Shown here piece after piece: positions 42,213 through 50,520 of a stretch of 64,000 nucleotides of DNA (the stretch's first letter is position 1; every line of letters starts with the position of its first letter). The notes beneath the pieces are model-generated. The model did not search any database and was not told the DNA's origin. It worked only from the letters and a program-made list of their open reading frames with translations. Both the position numbers and the translations under genes were made by a program. This stretch comes from Notolepis coatsorum (lineage: Eukaryota > Chordata > Actinopteri > Aulopiformes > Paralepididae): contig OZ020588.1 of assembly GCA_963971535.1 (NCBI GenBank), positions 125,620,846 to 125,684,845 on the forward strand, written 5' to 3'.

Positions 42213-42551
42213 AGTCTATACATGTTGCATTGTAATTTTTGGTAATGCTTCTAGAGTGCGAGGCAATAATAGATATACATCCCACTAGTGAGGTCCCGTT
42301 GAGAGCTGAGCTTAAAAACATACATATATACAAATAAAAATCCCCTACCCTTCCCTCCCTGGGTGATGGCTTCTGATTGGGTCTTGGAGTCTTGAAACCC
42401 ATCCACCAATCGGTGCTGTGCTGCTATGTAGTCCACCAATGGAAGGGCAGGCATAGCAGGGACCAATGGTGGAGGACGGGTTCCGGCTGGAGGGAGGAAA
42501 CAAAATGGAGAACAAGACACACTGGGGAAGCACATACATTGGGATGTAACA

Positions 42552-42885
42552 CTGTGTTACCGCTTCCACTACCTTTCGGGGTCCGGGTCGTTAAACCCTG
42601 ACGCCGCCCGCGAGGCATCCGCTGGGAAAGCTTTGAGGGGCTGACTGTAAAAACAGTACCCTGGCGGCCCACCCGCCGAGCGGGGGGGAGGGGAGGGGAG
42701 GGTGTTCGGCATGCCGTGCACAATGTCACCATCTCGTGGGGTCAAAACCTCGCGGGGTCGGGGTCCCGGACCCTGACTCCGCCATTAAACCGACCTCGCC
42801 ACGAACCCTGACCCCGCCAGTCTATTAATCCCGCGGGGTTGGGGTTCAGAGAAAAGAGTTTGACACAATTGGTAGACGTCATAAA
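42552..42885. other. GC-rich unassigned block
   Basis: Dense in GGGGTC/GACCCC words in both orientations (for example GTCGGGGTCCCGGACCCTGAC near 42757), embedded in AT-rich surroundings. No coding motif, no resolved element ends. Confidence 0.4.
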
Positions 42886-43545
42886 ACACGTTTCGCAATT
42901 ATGCCACATCAATGTGGAACGCCCTACCCAAAGCTGTAAAGGAATGTGAATCACTACCCACTTTCAAAACCACTCAAAGAGCACCTACGGGAGACTACAA
43001 TTGGAAACTGGCCCCTGTAAATGTACAGTAAATGTCCTAACCCAATAATACACGAGACCCTCTTCTTGGGACAAAGTAAGGTTTTGTCGATATCCCAATG
43101 TACAGTTTTGCTTGTACAGTTGTACAGTTTCCCCCACCCCACCTACCCAACCCCACCCGCCTACCCAACCCCCTCCCCCCACCCAACAACCTCCAATGTA
43201 CAGTCCCCCCCCCCACCCCACCTACCCAACCTCCTCCAATGTACAGTTTCTACGTCAAATGTATATACTCTCTTTTTTAGAGTCTTTTGGTATCATAAAC
43301 AGTACTGTATTTGTAAATCTGGTATGTCATAAATGTATAGATGTAGCAGTAGGCCTACTGTCTATCTGTATGTCGTGTATGTCATATATGTTATGATGAA
43401 TTGAAAATGGGGGACCCTGTTGTAAACAAGACGAAAGACTTTCTCTGGTCTGCATCCCCTTAACAATTGTGTGTATTGAGCTGTACTGTATTGTACCCAT
43501 TCTGCAATCTGTTAATAAAGTTTTCAATCAATCAATCACACAAAG
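42886..43545 (+). mobile_element. LINE 3' end (family of 56.9-59.7 kb)
   Basis: It starts AAACACGTTTCGCAATTATG and follows 59000-59670 closely: last codons of ORF2 (SMWNALPKAVKEC equivalent), CCTACGGGAGAC, the CCAATGTACAGT repeats amid poly-C, and TTCTGCAATCTGTTAATAAA with a CAATCAATCAATC tail. About 660 bp; non-coding apart from roughly 40 C-terminal codons. Confidence 0.85.
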
Positions 43546-43744
43546 TAGCAAAACCACTCGTCGATTCAAGGTCTACGTATTAAAAGACGCGTTCCCATAT
43601 GAATCCAGTAACTCTCCTCACAAGAAAAACGCTGCTCGCCAGCCCTTAGCTGTTTCAACAGAAAGGACAGCGAGCCCTCATAGGCCTTACCCCAAAATAC
43701 ACAGTGAATAATCACACGTTTGTTACATAAAAAAATCGCCCTCT
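43546..43744. other. Unassigned sequence
   Basis: Nothing recognisable. Confidence 0.3.
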
Positions 43745-44130
43745 AGCGGCTGGGTGGCGCAGCGGACTAAGCGCTCGTCACCAACGCAAGAGACTGGTAT
43801 CGAATCCGGCTGTCAGCGTTGCCTCTGGCTTGGCCGGCCGTCATACTGGCTTGATTGCCAGAGTCAGTGGGAGGGAAGCCGGTGGGTGGGTCCGGGTCGT
43901 TGTAAACAGCGACTCCTACAGTTCGGTCGGGGCGCCTGCACAGCGAGGGAAGGATCTGGAGGGATCCTTCCCTAGGCAACCGGGCGGCGCGCACCCAGCT
44001 CCGCATGCCGCTGGAGCTCACCCCCTTGCCACAAGCGTGGGATTAGGGAGCCCCCGTGGCGTATGGAGGAGGTCGTGACGGTGACCGCTGGCGTTTCCCA
44101 GGCGGTGGTGATGCCATTTTGACAAAAAAA
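43745..44130 (+). mobile_element. tRNA-derived SINE
   Basis: AGCGGCTGGGTGGCGCAGCG (A-box-like) and GGTATCGAATCCGG (B-box-like) about 45 bp apart match the SINE at 9666. The next 130 bp also match (GGCCGGCCGTCATACTGGCT, GCGACTCCTACAGTTCGGTC). It ends near TTTTGACAAAAAAATAG. No clear target duplication. Confidence 0.7.
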
Positions 44131-44382
44131 TAGCAACACAAGAACCTAAACTAAAATACACTAACTATCACTGCTGACGTGTGCCTGTAGCAAAAACACT
44201 TCCGTGGTGAAAGATTAGGGAAGAGCGGAAGTACGGTCACACCCCTTGCTTAAGTGCATGGGCGAGAGTGGGCGTGGCCGGACAGATGCAGGTGCATTGT
44301 AGCTAAATTCTTTCAGGTTGCCCTAGGCAACAGGGGATTTCCCATAGAGCAGAGCGAAAGCTAGTTACGGAGTATAACTAGG
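44131..44382. other. Unassigned sequence
   Basis: Nothing recognisable. Confidence 0.3.
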
Positions 44383-44630
44383 CTACACGCATTCACTATC
44401 TGAGTTACAGTGAAGGCAAATGTAGGGTCTGGGCACTCCAACTAAGCAGAGCTTGTGTGCCCACTGGTTGCACATCCAACACGTCTCCCATACCTCCCCT
44501 GAACAGCAGTTGGAAAATGTTTCCATACAAACCAAACAAAAACAATCATCTTCATCTGATGAAGACTCCTCCTGTGTAACATTCGGGAGACTATCCTCCT
44601 TAGGATAGTATCCCACTGTCTACCTGGGTC
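44383..44630 (-). pseudogene. PHD/zinc-finger-like C-terminal fragment
   Basis: The 77-residue minus-strand frame contains FCLVCMETFSNCCSGEVWET, then CWMCNQWAHKLCLVG and YICLHCNSDSE. The spacing C-X2-C ... C-X2-C-X2-W-X-H-X2-C ... C-X2-C is that of a short PHD-like finger which, in fish genomes, often closes pogo/Tigger-type DDE transposases. The frame is preceded by a stop and cut at 44631 by the sushi-like LTR. It may equally be the last exon of a host gene; I judge a transposase remnant more likely. Confidence 0.4.
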
Positions 44631-44635
44631 ACTCC

Positions 44636-44982
44636 TGTTATGGGTTCACCTTGTATGTCACCACTGATTGCTGTCATCACTAATTGTCTGTCACACCTGG
44701 GTGCTGTCATTGGTTGACAGACTGCTGTCACTTATTGACAGCGTGGAATGTTCAGTATGTTCCTATTTAACGTTTGCTCTATCCTTTGTCCTTTGCTAGA
44801 GCTACACCTAAACCTACGGACAAACCTACAGCTGGACAAGCACAGACATATTGTCTTTCTCCCTGTAATTATATTATACGCTTTTCCCTGATAATAAACA
44901 GTACTGCTGTTTTGGAAGAGTAAACATTCTCCGTCTCGTTCTTCTTCTCGACAACTTGGAAGTCACTTACCCGTTCGTAACA
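44636..44982 (+). repeat. 5' LTR of the sushi-like element
   Basis: 347 bp, TGTTATGGG ... TTCGTAACA. CTATTTAA near 44763 is a possible TATA element and AATAAA lies at 44893-44898. ACTCC precedes it, but the 3' partner is missing, so the target duplication cannot be confirmed. Next to the LTR, GAAGCTCTAGCCATC shows no tRNA complement starting TGG. Confidence 0.75.
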
Positions 44983-44997
44983 GAAGCTCTAGCCATC

Positions 44998-46023
44998 ATG
45001 ACTTCCAACGAGGAGATACGGGACGAGATGGTGAGCCTACGGGACCAGCTCAGGATAATGATGGAGCGGCAGATGGCAGTCGGTGTCGAGCTGGGTCGAC
45101 TGGGAGATGTTTCCCTGGCTTCTCAGGAGACGGCGGAGACAGCGTTGGCGGCGGTGAACCAGGCCCGCGCTGCAGCCGCTGGGACGACACCAACGATGAG
45201 ATCTGCAGCCGGAGCATCATCGATCGGCGGGGACGGCGAGCGGGGGTACCCGGTAGATCGGGAGGACTACCGAGAGCCACGCCTGCCGGCGCCGGATCGC
45301 TATGGAGGGGCTCCAGCCGGCTGTCGTGAGTTCATCGCCCAGTGCTCTCTCATTTTTCAATTACAGCCGCGTACTTTCCCCAGTGATGTGGCTCGGTTAG
45401 CGTATATTATAACTCTCCTCACGGGTCGTGCTCTCTCTTGGGCCACCGTGGAGTGGGAGAGTGGGTCGGTGGTCTGCCGCGACGCGGATGCCTTCACCCT
45501 GGAGTTACGTCGTGTATTCGATACCTCCAGGGTGATTTCCATTTACGAGGCCGGCGGTCGACTTATGTCCTGCCGGCAGGGCATTCGCGCCATAGCAGAC
45601 TACGCCATTGATTTCCGCATTGTGGCTCGAGAGGCGGACTGGCCTGAGGTTCCCTGCTGTGTCCACTTCTTGCATGGTCTCTCCACTCGCATGCAGGACG
45701 AGCTGGCTACACGGGAGCTACCCGAACGCCTGGATCTGTTGATCAACATGGCCATTCGGTTGGATAATCGTCACCGGGAGAGGGGACGCGAGAGGGAGGC
45801 TTCATCACAGGTACTCTTCCGCCCTTCTCCTAGTGTCGATCGGCCAGCATACCAGCCCATGAGAGAGCACCGGGGCGATGACGAGCCCATGCAGCTGGGA
45901 GCGCTGAACCTCTCTGAAGCGGAGAAGCAGAGGCGGGTCAACGAGAGGCGCTGTTTTCGTTGTGGCCGCACGGGGCATCGCTTCGTTGCCTGTCGTGGCT
46001 CGGGAAACGCAGGAGCCCGCTAG
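44998..46023 (+). CDS. Sushi-like gag (341 codons)
   Basis: The ATG at 44998 in CATCATGACTTCC is preferred; the longer frame upstream begins at a TTG inside the LTR. It has an N-terminal coiled-coil-like segment (about residues 1-60), a low-complexity linker, a capsid domain (about 90-260, with QCSLIFQLQPRTFPSDVARL), the PMQLGALNLS motif near 300, and a C-terminal zinc knuckle CFRCGRTGHRFVAC (C-X2-C-X4-H-X4-C). Gag would form the particle and bind RNA. The ORF is intact. It ends at TAG 46021-46023, just after a frameshift signal through which pol would be made. Confidence 0.9.
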   Translation: MTSNEEIRDEMVSLRDQLRIMMERQMAVGVELGRLGDVSLASQETAETALAAVNQARAAAAGTTPTMRSAAGASSIGGDGERGYPVDREDYREPRLPAPDRYGGAPAGCREFIAQCSLIFQLQPRTFPSDVARLAYIITLLTGRALSWATVEWESGSVVCRDADAFTLELRRVFDTSRVISIYEAGGRLMSCRQGIRAIADYAIDFRIVAREADWPEVPCCVHFLHGLSTRMQDELATRELPERLDLLINMAIRLDNRHRERGREREASSQVLFRPSPSVDRPAYQPMREHRGDDEPMQLGALNLSEAEKQRRVNERRCFRCGRTGHRFVACRGSGNAGAR

Positions 46024-46050
46024 GCCTGGGGAAGGTGCTAGCAGGTGGGC
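46002..46050 (+). promoter_or_regulatory. -1 ribosomal frameshift signal
   Basis: The heptamer GGGAAAC (46002-46008) sits in the gag frame as G_GGA_AAC, the X_XXY_YYZ form. Six bases later GCCCGCTAG (46015-46023) can pair with CTAGC (46038-46042) and GGGC (46047-46050), forming a bulged stem-loop. Slipping back one base leads exactly into the pol frame. GGGAAAC is also the site used by the related PEG10 gene. Structure inferred by eye. Confidence 0.8.
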
Positions 46051-46721
46051 ATGTCTCTCCGGTCATAGACGTTCACGACTCACGTACTTTTTTTGATGTC
46101 ACTGTCAGGTGGGGGGATTCTGCTAAAACGGCCAAGGCTTTAGTGGATTCGGGGGCTGCGGGCAACTTGATTCATGTGGGGGTGGCTCTAGAATGGGGGG
46201 TTCCCTTGGAAACGCTAGAGGTGCCCATCCCTGTCCGTTCGCTAGACGGCCGACCGCTTGGCTGTGGATTTATTACCCAGCGCACCGGGAAACTGTGGGT
46301 TCGCGTGGCGGGTAGCGAGGGGGAATATTTGAATTTTTTTGTTGTTATGTCTCCTCATTCTGACATTGTTTTAGGCCACCCTTGGCTTGTGCTGCATAAT
46401 CCTCTTATTAATTGGGCTACGGGTGAACTCTCCATGGGAAGCGGCGTCAGCGCTGACGCTGGCGTGGGTTCATCCCCCCCCCCCCCCCCTCTTTTGTCTC
46501 TCTCCAGGTTGACGGTGGACATTGCAGATTCTTTATTGTCCTCCAACCCCGATTTGGCAGGTGTTCCTGCGGTCTATTGTGACCTGGCGGACGTTTTTAG
46601 TAAAACGCGTGCTAAAGCACTACCGCCTCATAGACCTTACGACTGCACCATTGATCTTCTGCCCGGCGCTTCTCCGCCCCGGGGACGGATGTTCTCTCTC
46701 TCCCGCCCTGAGACAGTGTAA
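46009..46721 (+). pseudogene. Sushi-like pol: protease region
   Basis: In the pol frame after the frameshift, the protease has the active site ALVDSGAAGNLIH (V-D-S-G instead of the commoner D-T-G) near 46137 and the flap/second-lobe block HSDIVLGHPWL near 46355. It ends at a premature TAA, 46719-46721, where related elements read through into reverse transcriptase. A run of C at 46475-46489 is a slippage hotspot but keeps the frame here. Confidence 0.8.
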
Positions 46722-47972
46722 ATGAACACTTACATTCGAGAGGCACTTTCCGCGGGGCATATCCGACCGTCCAAATCCCCTGCAGGCGCTGGCTTCTTTT
46801 TTGTGGCTAAAAAAGATGGTGATCAGCGGCCGTGCATAGATTATAGGGGGTTGAATGACGTTTCCATCAAGAACCGTTATCCTTTACCACTCATGGACAC
46901 CGCCTTTGAGTGCTTACAGGGGGCACAGGTCTTTTCTAAACTTGACTTACGTAATGCATACAAATTGGTCAGGATTAGAGAAGGGGACGAGTGGAAAACT
47001 GCATTTAATACTCCTAATGGGCATTATGAGTATTTAGTCATGCCTTTTGGTTTAGCTAATGCTCCAGCAGTTTTCCAAGCCCTGGTCAACGACGTGCTGC
47101 GTGATCTAATTGGGGTGTCAGTGTTTGTATATTTGGATGACATCCTTATTTTTTCTCGCGATATGGTGCAACACCAACTGCACGTGCGTGAGGTGCTTCA
47201 ACGTCTCCTTAAGCATCAACTGTTTGTTAAGGCAGAGAAGTGTGTGTTTCACACTGACAACGTTTCCTTCCTGGGCTTTGTGTTGACGAAGGGCGATCTT
47301 CGCATGGATCCAGCCAAGGTGAGTGCAGTCTTGGATTGGCCACAGCCTTCGTCGCTCAAGGAGTTACAACGGTTTTTGGGCTTTGCAAATTTTTACAGGC
47401 GCTTTATTCGCAATTTTAGCGCCTTAGTCAATCCATTAACAGCTCTCACTAAGTCCTCTCTCCCTGGCTTTGAAGGTGAATCGGCCTTCTGCGACCTCAA
47501 ACGTCGATTTACATCCGCCCCTGTACTGATCCGTCACGACACAGAGGCTCCGTTCATTGTGGAGGTGGATGCCTCTGACACCGCGGTGGGAGGGGTAATC
47601 TCGCAGAGATGTTTAAAGGATGGTAAGGTGCATCCTTGTGCCTTCTTATCGCGCCAGCTGTCTCTGGCCGAGCGTAACTACGACGTGGGTAATCGGGAGT
47701 TGTTGGCAGTCAAATTGGCATTGGAGGAATGGAGACATTGGTTAGAGGGGGCGGCACATCCTTTCATTGTTTGGACTGACCATAAGAACTTGGCTTACAT
47801 CCAAGGGGCTAAACGCCTTAACGCTCGCCAGGCCAGGTGGGCGTTATTCGTCACTCGATTTCGATTTACCATCTCCTATCGACCCGGTTCCAAGAACGTC
47901 AAGCCTGACGCCCTGTCACGTCAGTTTGATCTTCCGGGTCGAGAGGAGAAGCCCCACCCTATTATTCCATAG
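46722..47972 (+). pseudogene. Sushi-like pol: reverse transcriptase and RNase H
   Basis: Same frame as the protease. RT blocks: [75 protein letters not shown] and [11 protein letters not shown] (catalytic YLDD near 47128). RNase [53 protein letters not shown] and [12 protein letters not shown]. All catalytic residues appear present. It is bounded by TAA before and TAG (47970-47972) after, both in frame, so two nonsense changes are enough to explain the fragmentation. Confidence 0.9.
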
Positions 47973-47975
47973 GCC

Positions 47976-48222
47976 TTGATTTTGGCACCCGTGTCATGGG
48001 GCATAGATAGGGTGGTGAGGTCGGCTCAGGCACGGGAGCCCGATCCCGGTGGGGGTCCTCCGGGTCGGATGTATGTGCCCAAGGCAGCACGCTCGCGCCT
48101 GCTGCAGTGGGCGCATACATCCTCTCTCACCGGCCACCCTGGGGCCACCAGAACCCTGGAGTTTATCCGTAGGAGGTTTTGGTGGCCGACACCGATACCT
48201 GGCCAGGGTGCCTGTACGTTAA
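47976..48222 (+). pseudogene. Sushi-like pol: integrase zinc module, truncated
   Basis: In the same frame after the TAG: MYVPKAARSRLLQWAHTSSL, TGHPGATRTLEFIRRRFWWP. This is the H-X3-7-H half of the HHCC module just before the CX2C pair. The MITE at 48223 ends the homology; no catalytic integrase core follows. Confidence 0.8.
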
Positions 48223-48433
48223 TGCCAAGCAAGCAGTGCAAAAATGCTTCCGCATTCGTCACCGCACGCTAGTGCGGTAAAGCGCCCTTCTTTTCAGACA
48301 AATGCTACCGTGCGTGCACCGGCGGCGGCGTGCTCGCTCAGGTGCGTGCGTGCGCCGGCGTGCTCGCGCGAGGTGCCCGCGCATGCGACACGAGCGGAGC
48401 TCAATATATATAAGTCACCGCCCCTTATTCAGT

Positions 48434-48506
48434 ATCCAACAAATAGCTCAATTGGCTAGGACACATGGCTGTGGATCCTATGGCTTGTTTGCTGGCGAGT
48501 TCGAAT
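48434..48506 (+). other. tRNA-like segment (decayed)
   Basis: TAGCTCAATTGGCTAGGA resembles a D-arm with A box, and GAGTTCGAATCCC a T-arm B box 50 bases on. The acceptor and T stems pair badly, so it is not a working tRNA gene; more likely a SINE head or tRNA pseudogene carried by the MITE. Confidence 0.5.
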
Positions 48507-48561
48507 CCCATCGAAAATATTTTTTAACGTGATTTTTTTTTAACATGTATTCTTTCGCCGA

Positions 48562-48789
48562 TTAAGGTTAGGCATTGTTTCGGAGTTGGTTAAGGTTAGA
48601 ACGGTTAAGTTTAGGCGCTGTTAAGGAGCTGGTTAAGGTTAGAGTTTGTCAAAGAGAATGGCAATATAATTTCTATGGTTAAGGTTAAGGTTAGGCATTG
48701 TTTCGGAGTTGGTTAAGGTTAGAACGGTTAAGTTTAGGCGCTGTTAAGGAGCTGGTTAAGGTTAGAGTTTGTCAAAGAGAATGGCAATA
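48562..48789 (+). repeat. Tandem duplication of about 105 bp
   Basis: 48562-48666 (TTAAGGTTAGGCATTGTTTC ... AGAGAATGGCAATA) recurs at 48685-48789, a 123-bp offset. Both copies are rich in the short word GGTTAAG/GTTAGG. Confidence 0.85.
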
Positions 48790-48869
48790 GACAGCCTATT
48801 TCCGCGAAAATGAAAGGCGCATTACTGCATGCCACTACGGTAAATTTTTGCACTGCTTGCTTGGCATAA

Positions 48870-49095
48870 AGCTACACGCGGCCAGGGTACTCCTGGGTCC
48901 TAGTGCCCCCCGATGTTACACTATATGTCATGCACATGTATTTTATATGTTAATAAAATTGCATTTATCTTTAGTCCTAATTCTGTCACTGTTTGATGTC
49001 ACAAAGAAGGGTGTATCCGAAAGCTGCCTACAACATTTGTAACATGTGATGAAAAAGTAAACAAATAATTAACTGTATTAGACACTTGTTAATGA
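48870..49095. other. Unassigned sequence
   Basis: Nothing recognisable after the MITE; no continuation of integrase could be read. Confidence 0.35.
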
Positions 49096-49605
49096 TGAAT
49101 AGGCTTCACTTTAGATTGGCCCCCACGATAGCATCTGCAAATGATTTATAGATGTTTTATGAATGTCTTAACAAATCATTTGTTGAACATGAAAAATAAA
49201 TGCAGATACGCTATAGTAGTTTTTTCATATCCATTTTTCAAAGCATCTACAAATGTGTTACTACACATTAAACAACATTATTTAATGATGAACAAATCAA
49301 GTACAAACAATGTTGATAATGAGTTATAAATAATGTAGAACTAATCTGTAAATGTTATACAAATATAGTTATAAATGATTCAATAATAATTTATGAATGT
49401 ATATAAATGGTTTGTTCATGATTAGTTCATTATCCACTAATGCATTATAAATACTTTGTAAATGGTATACAAATATAGTTATAAATGATTTAATAATCTT
49501 TTATGAATGTATATAAATGGTTTGTTCATGATTAGTTCATTATCTACAAATACCTTATAAATGTATTATAACAGGGTGTTATTATAAAGTGCTACCGAAA
49601 CATTA
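49096..49605. mobile_element. AT-rich MITE-like element with internal duplication
   Basis: It starts near AGGCTTCACTTTAGATTGG and ends near GTTATTATAAAGTGCTACCG. CACTTTA at the left and TAAAGTG at the right are inverted. Inside, GTTATAAATGATT...TTATGAATGTATATAAATGG and TTGTTCATGATTAGTTCATTAT recur twice about 120 bp apart. Fish genomes contain many such AT-rich short elements; class uncertain. Confidence 0.45.
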
Positions 49606-49740
49606 TATCGCGACTAGCCACTTTTTTTTGTTTTTGGTAATTTGATCATAAAGTCTGCCACTATAACGTTCCGCTTAATGTTTATTAGCGGGTTCTAGGG
49701 CATACATTTTTTACGTGAATGGCATTTCCTTGACACTTAA
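49606..49740. other. Unassigned sequence
   Basis: Nothing recognisable. Confidence 0.3.
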
Positions 49741-49954
49741 CCTACTTGCCTCGTATGAATGTGTATGCATGTGAATGAATGTTGGTGGTGGTCGGAGGGA
49801 TTATTTGCCACGCTTCCGTGAGTCTGCCTCAGGGCAGCTCTGGCTGCAATTGTAGCTTACCACCACCGGTATGACTGTGTATGAACGAATAATGGACTTT
49901 GTAAGCGCTCTGGGGTCACTGGGGTGTCATGAAGAGCGCTATATAAATCCAATC
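49741..49954 (+). mobile_element. Retroposon 3' region ending in (ATT)n
   Basis: GTAAGCGCTCTGGGGTCACT ... GAAGAGCGCTATATAAATCC leads directly into the ATT repeat. The motif AGCGCTATATAAAT-CCAAT is a 3' end shared by many fish LINEs and SINEs whose tails are short tandem repeats. The 5' extent is unclear. Confidence 0.5.
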
Positions 49955-50249
<295 letters not shown>

Positions 50250-50520
50250 TATATTATCACAGACATGCTGTTGGGGGATCCCCTTTGAACATCCCATCTG
50301 AGGTTTCTCTCCTCCTGCTGCATGTGGTGCTGGTTTTCCCCTATTGCTAGGTTTTAGTGAGTCGTTCCTCATCTTCATTGGGGAAAGTCTGGGAGTGTTG
50401 TATAGATTGTATGTTGTTTTTTGTTCTGGATCTATTGTGATGTTTCTTCTTGACTTGTAAAGCCCAAGGGGGCAATTCCATGTGATCTCGGGCTATACAA
50501 ATACTTTTGATTTGATTAAT
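50250..50520 (+). mobile_element. Retroposon 3' region
   Basis: GAGGTTTCTCTCCTCCTGCTGC ... TTTTCCCCTATTGCTAGGTT ... GGGCTATACAAATACTTTTGATTTGATT resembles the non-coding end of a fish retroposon closing in a short TTTGAT repeat. No coding part. Confidence 0.4.

Larger units (their letters stand above)
37391..42374 (-). mobile_element. L1/Tx1-type LINE with 14-bp target duplication
   Basis: A 4956-bp element (37405-42360) with exact duplication GGGTGATGGCTTCT at 37391-37404 and 42361-42374. The intact target is in the other LTR at about 32466. The 3' end is the T-rich start near 37405-37430 (A-rich on the minus strand). The body is ORF2 only: endonuclease, reverse transcriptase and C-terminal zinc-binding block. 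About 150 bp precede ORF2, so ORF1 is lacking, which suggests 5' truncation. It is interrupted by another LINE at 40031-40811 and one nonsense codon. Confidence 0.85.
32338..42551 (-). mobile_element. Gmr1-like Ty3 retrotransposon (integrase before RT)
   Basis: A minus-strand LTR element. Its order 5' to 3' is 5' LTR (42551 to 37155, interrupted), gag remnants (about 37060-36085), protease and integrase (36079-34073), reverse transcriptase (34092-33140), damaged RNase H (about 33110-32833) and a truncated 3' LTR (32627-32338). Integrase upstream of reverse transcriptase is diagnostic of the Gmr1 group of Ty3/gypsy elements first described from cod. LTRs begin TGTTACATCCC, and GTGTGGGGG precedes the 3' LTR as polypurine tract. 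Several frameshifts and deletions make it inactive. Confidence 0.85.
37155..42551 (-). repeat. 5' LTR of the Gmr1-like element, split by a LINE
   Basis: Ends TGTTACAT (37155-37162) and ATGTAACA (42544-42551) are perfect 8-bp inverted repeats. Without the inserted LINE and one target copy the LTR is about 427 bp. No canonical tRNA primer site is evident in the bases next to 37155. Confidence 0.7.
44631..48222 (+). mobile_element. Sushi-like chromovirus (Ty3 group), 3' truncated
   Basis: 5' LTR 44636-44982, gag 44998-46023, and a pol frame 45960-48222 holding protease, reverse transcriptase, RNase H and the integrase zinc module. It is then cut by a Harbinger-like MITE; the rest of integrase and the 3' LTR are not in the window. 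The gag motif DEPMQLGALNLS before the zinc knuckle and the RT block order match the sushi lineage, whose domesticated relatives include PEG10 and RTL1. Two in-frame stops in pol (46719, 47970) plus the truncation make it dead. Confidence 0.9.
48220..48869. mobile_element. Harbinger-like MITE with tRNA-like segment
   Basis: A 644-bp element (48223-48866) with perfect 23-bp terminal inverted repeats starting TGCCAAGCAAGCAGTGC and a TAA duplication at both sides (48220-48222, 48867-48869). Three-base TWA duplications are characteristic of PIF/Harbinger. Inside are a tRNA-like segment (48434-48506) and a 105-bp duplicated block. No transposase. Confidence 0.75.

Noticed and set aside
44956-44997. 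Upstream start for the sushi-like gag
   Set aside because: The first codon of the longer frame is TTG inside the LTR; the ATG at 44998 just after the LTR is the normal place.
48434-48506. Functional tRNA gene
   Set aside because: A- and B-box-like motifs exist, but acceptor and T stems do not pair; it is inside a MITE.
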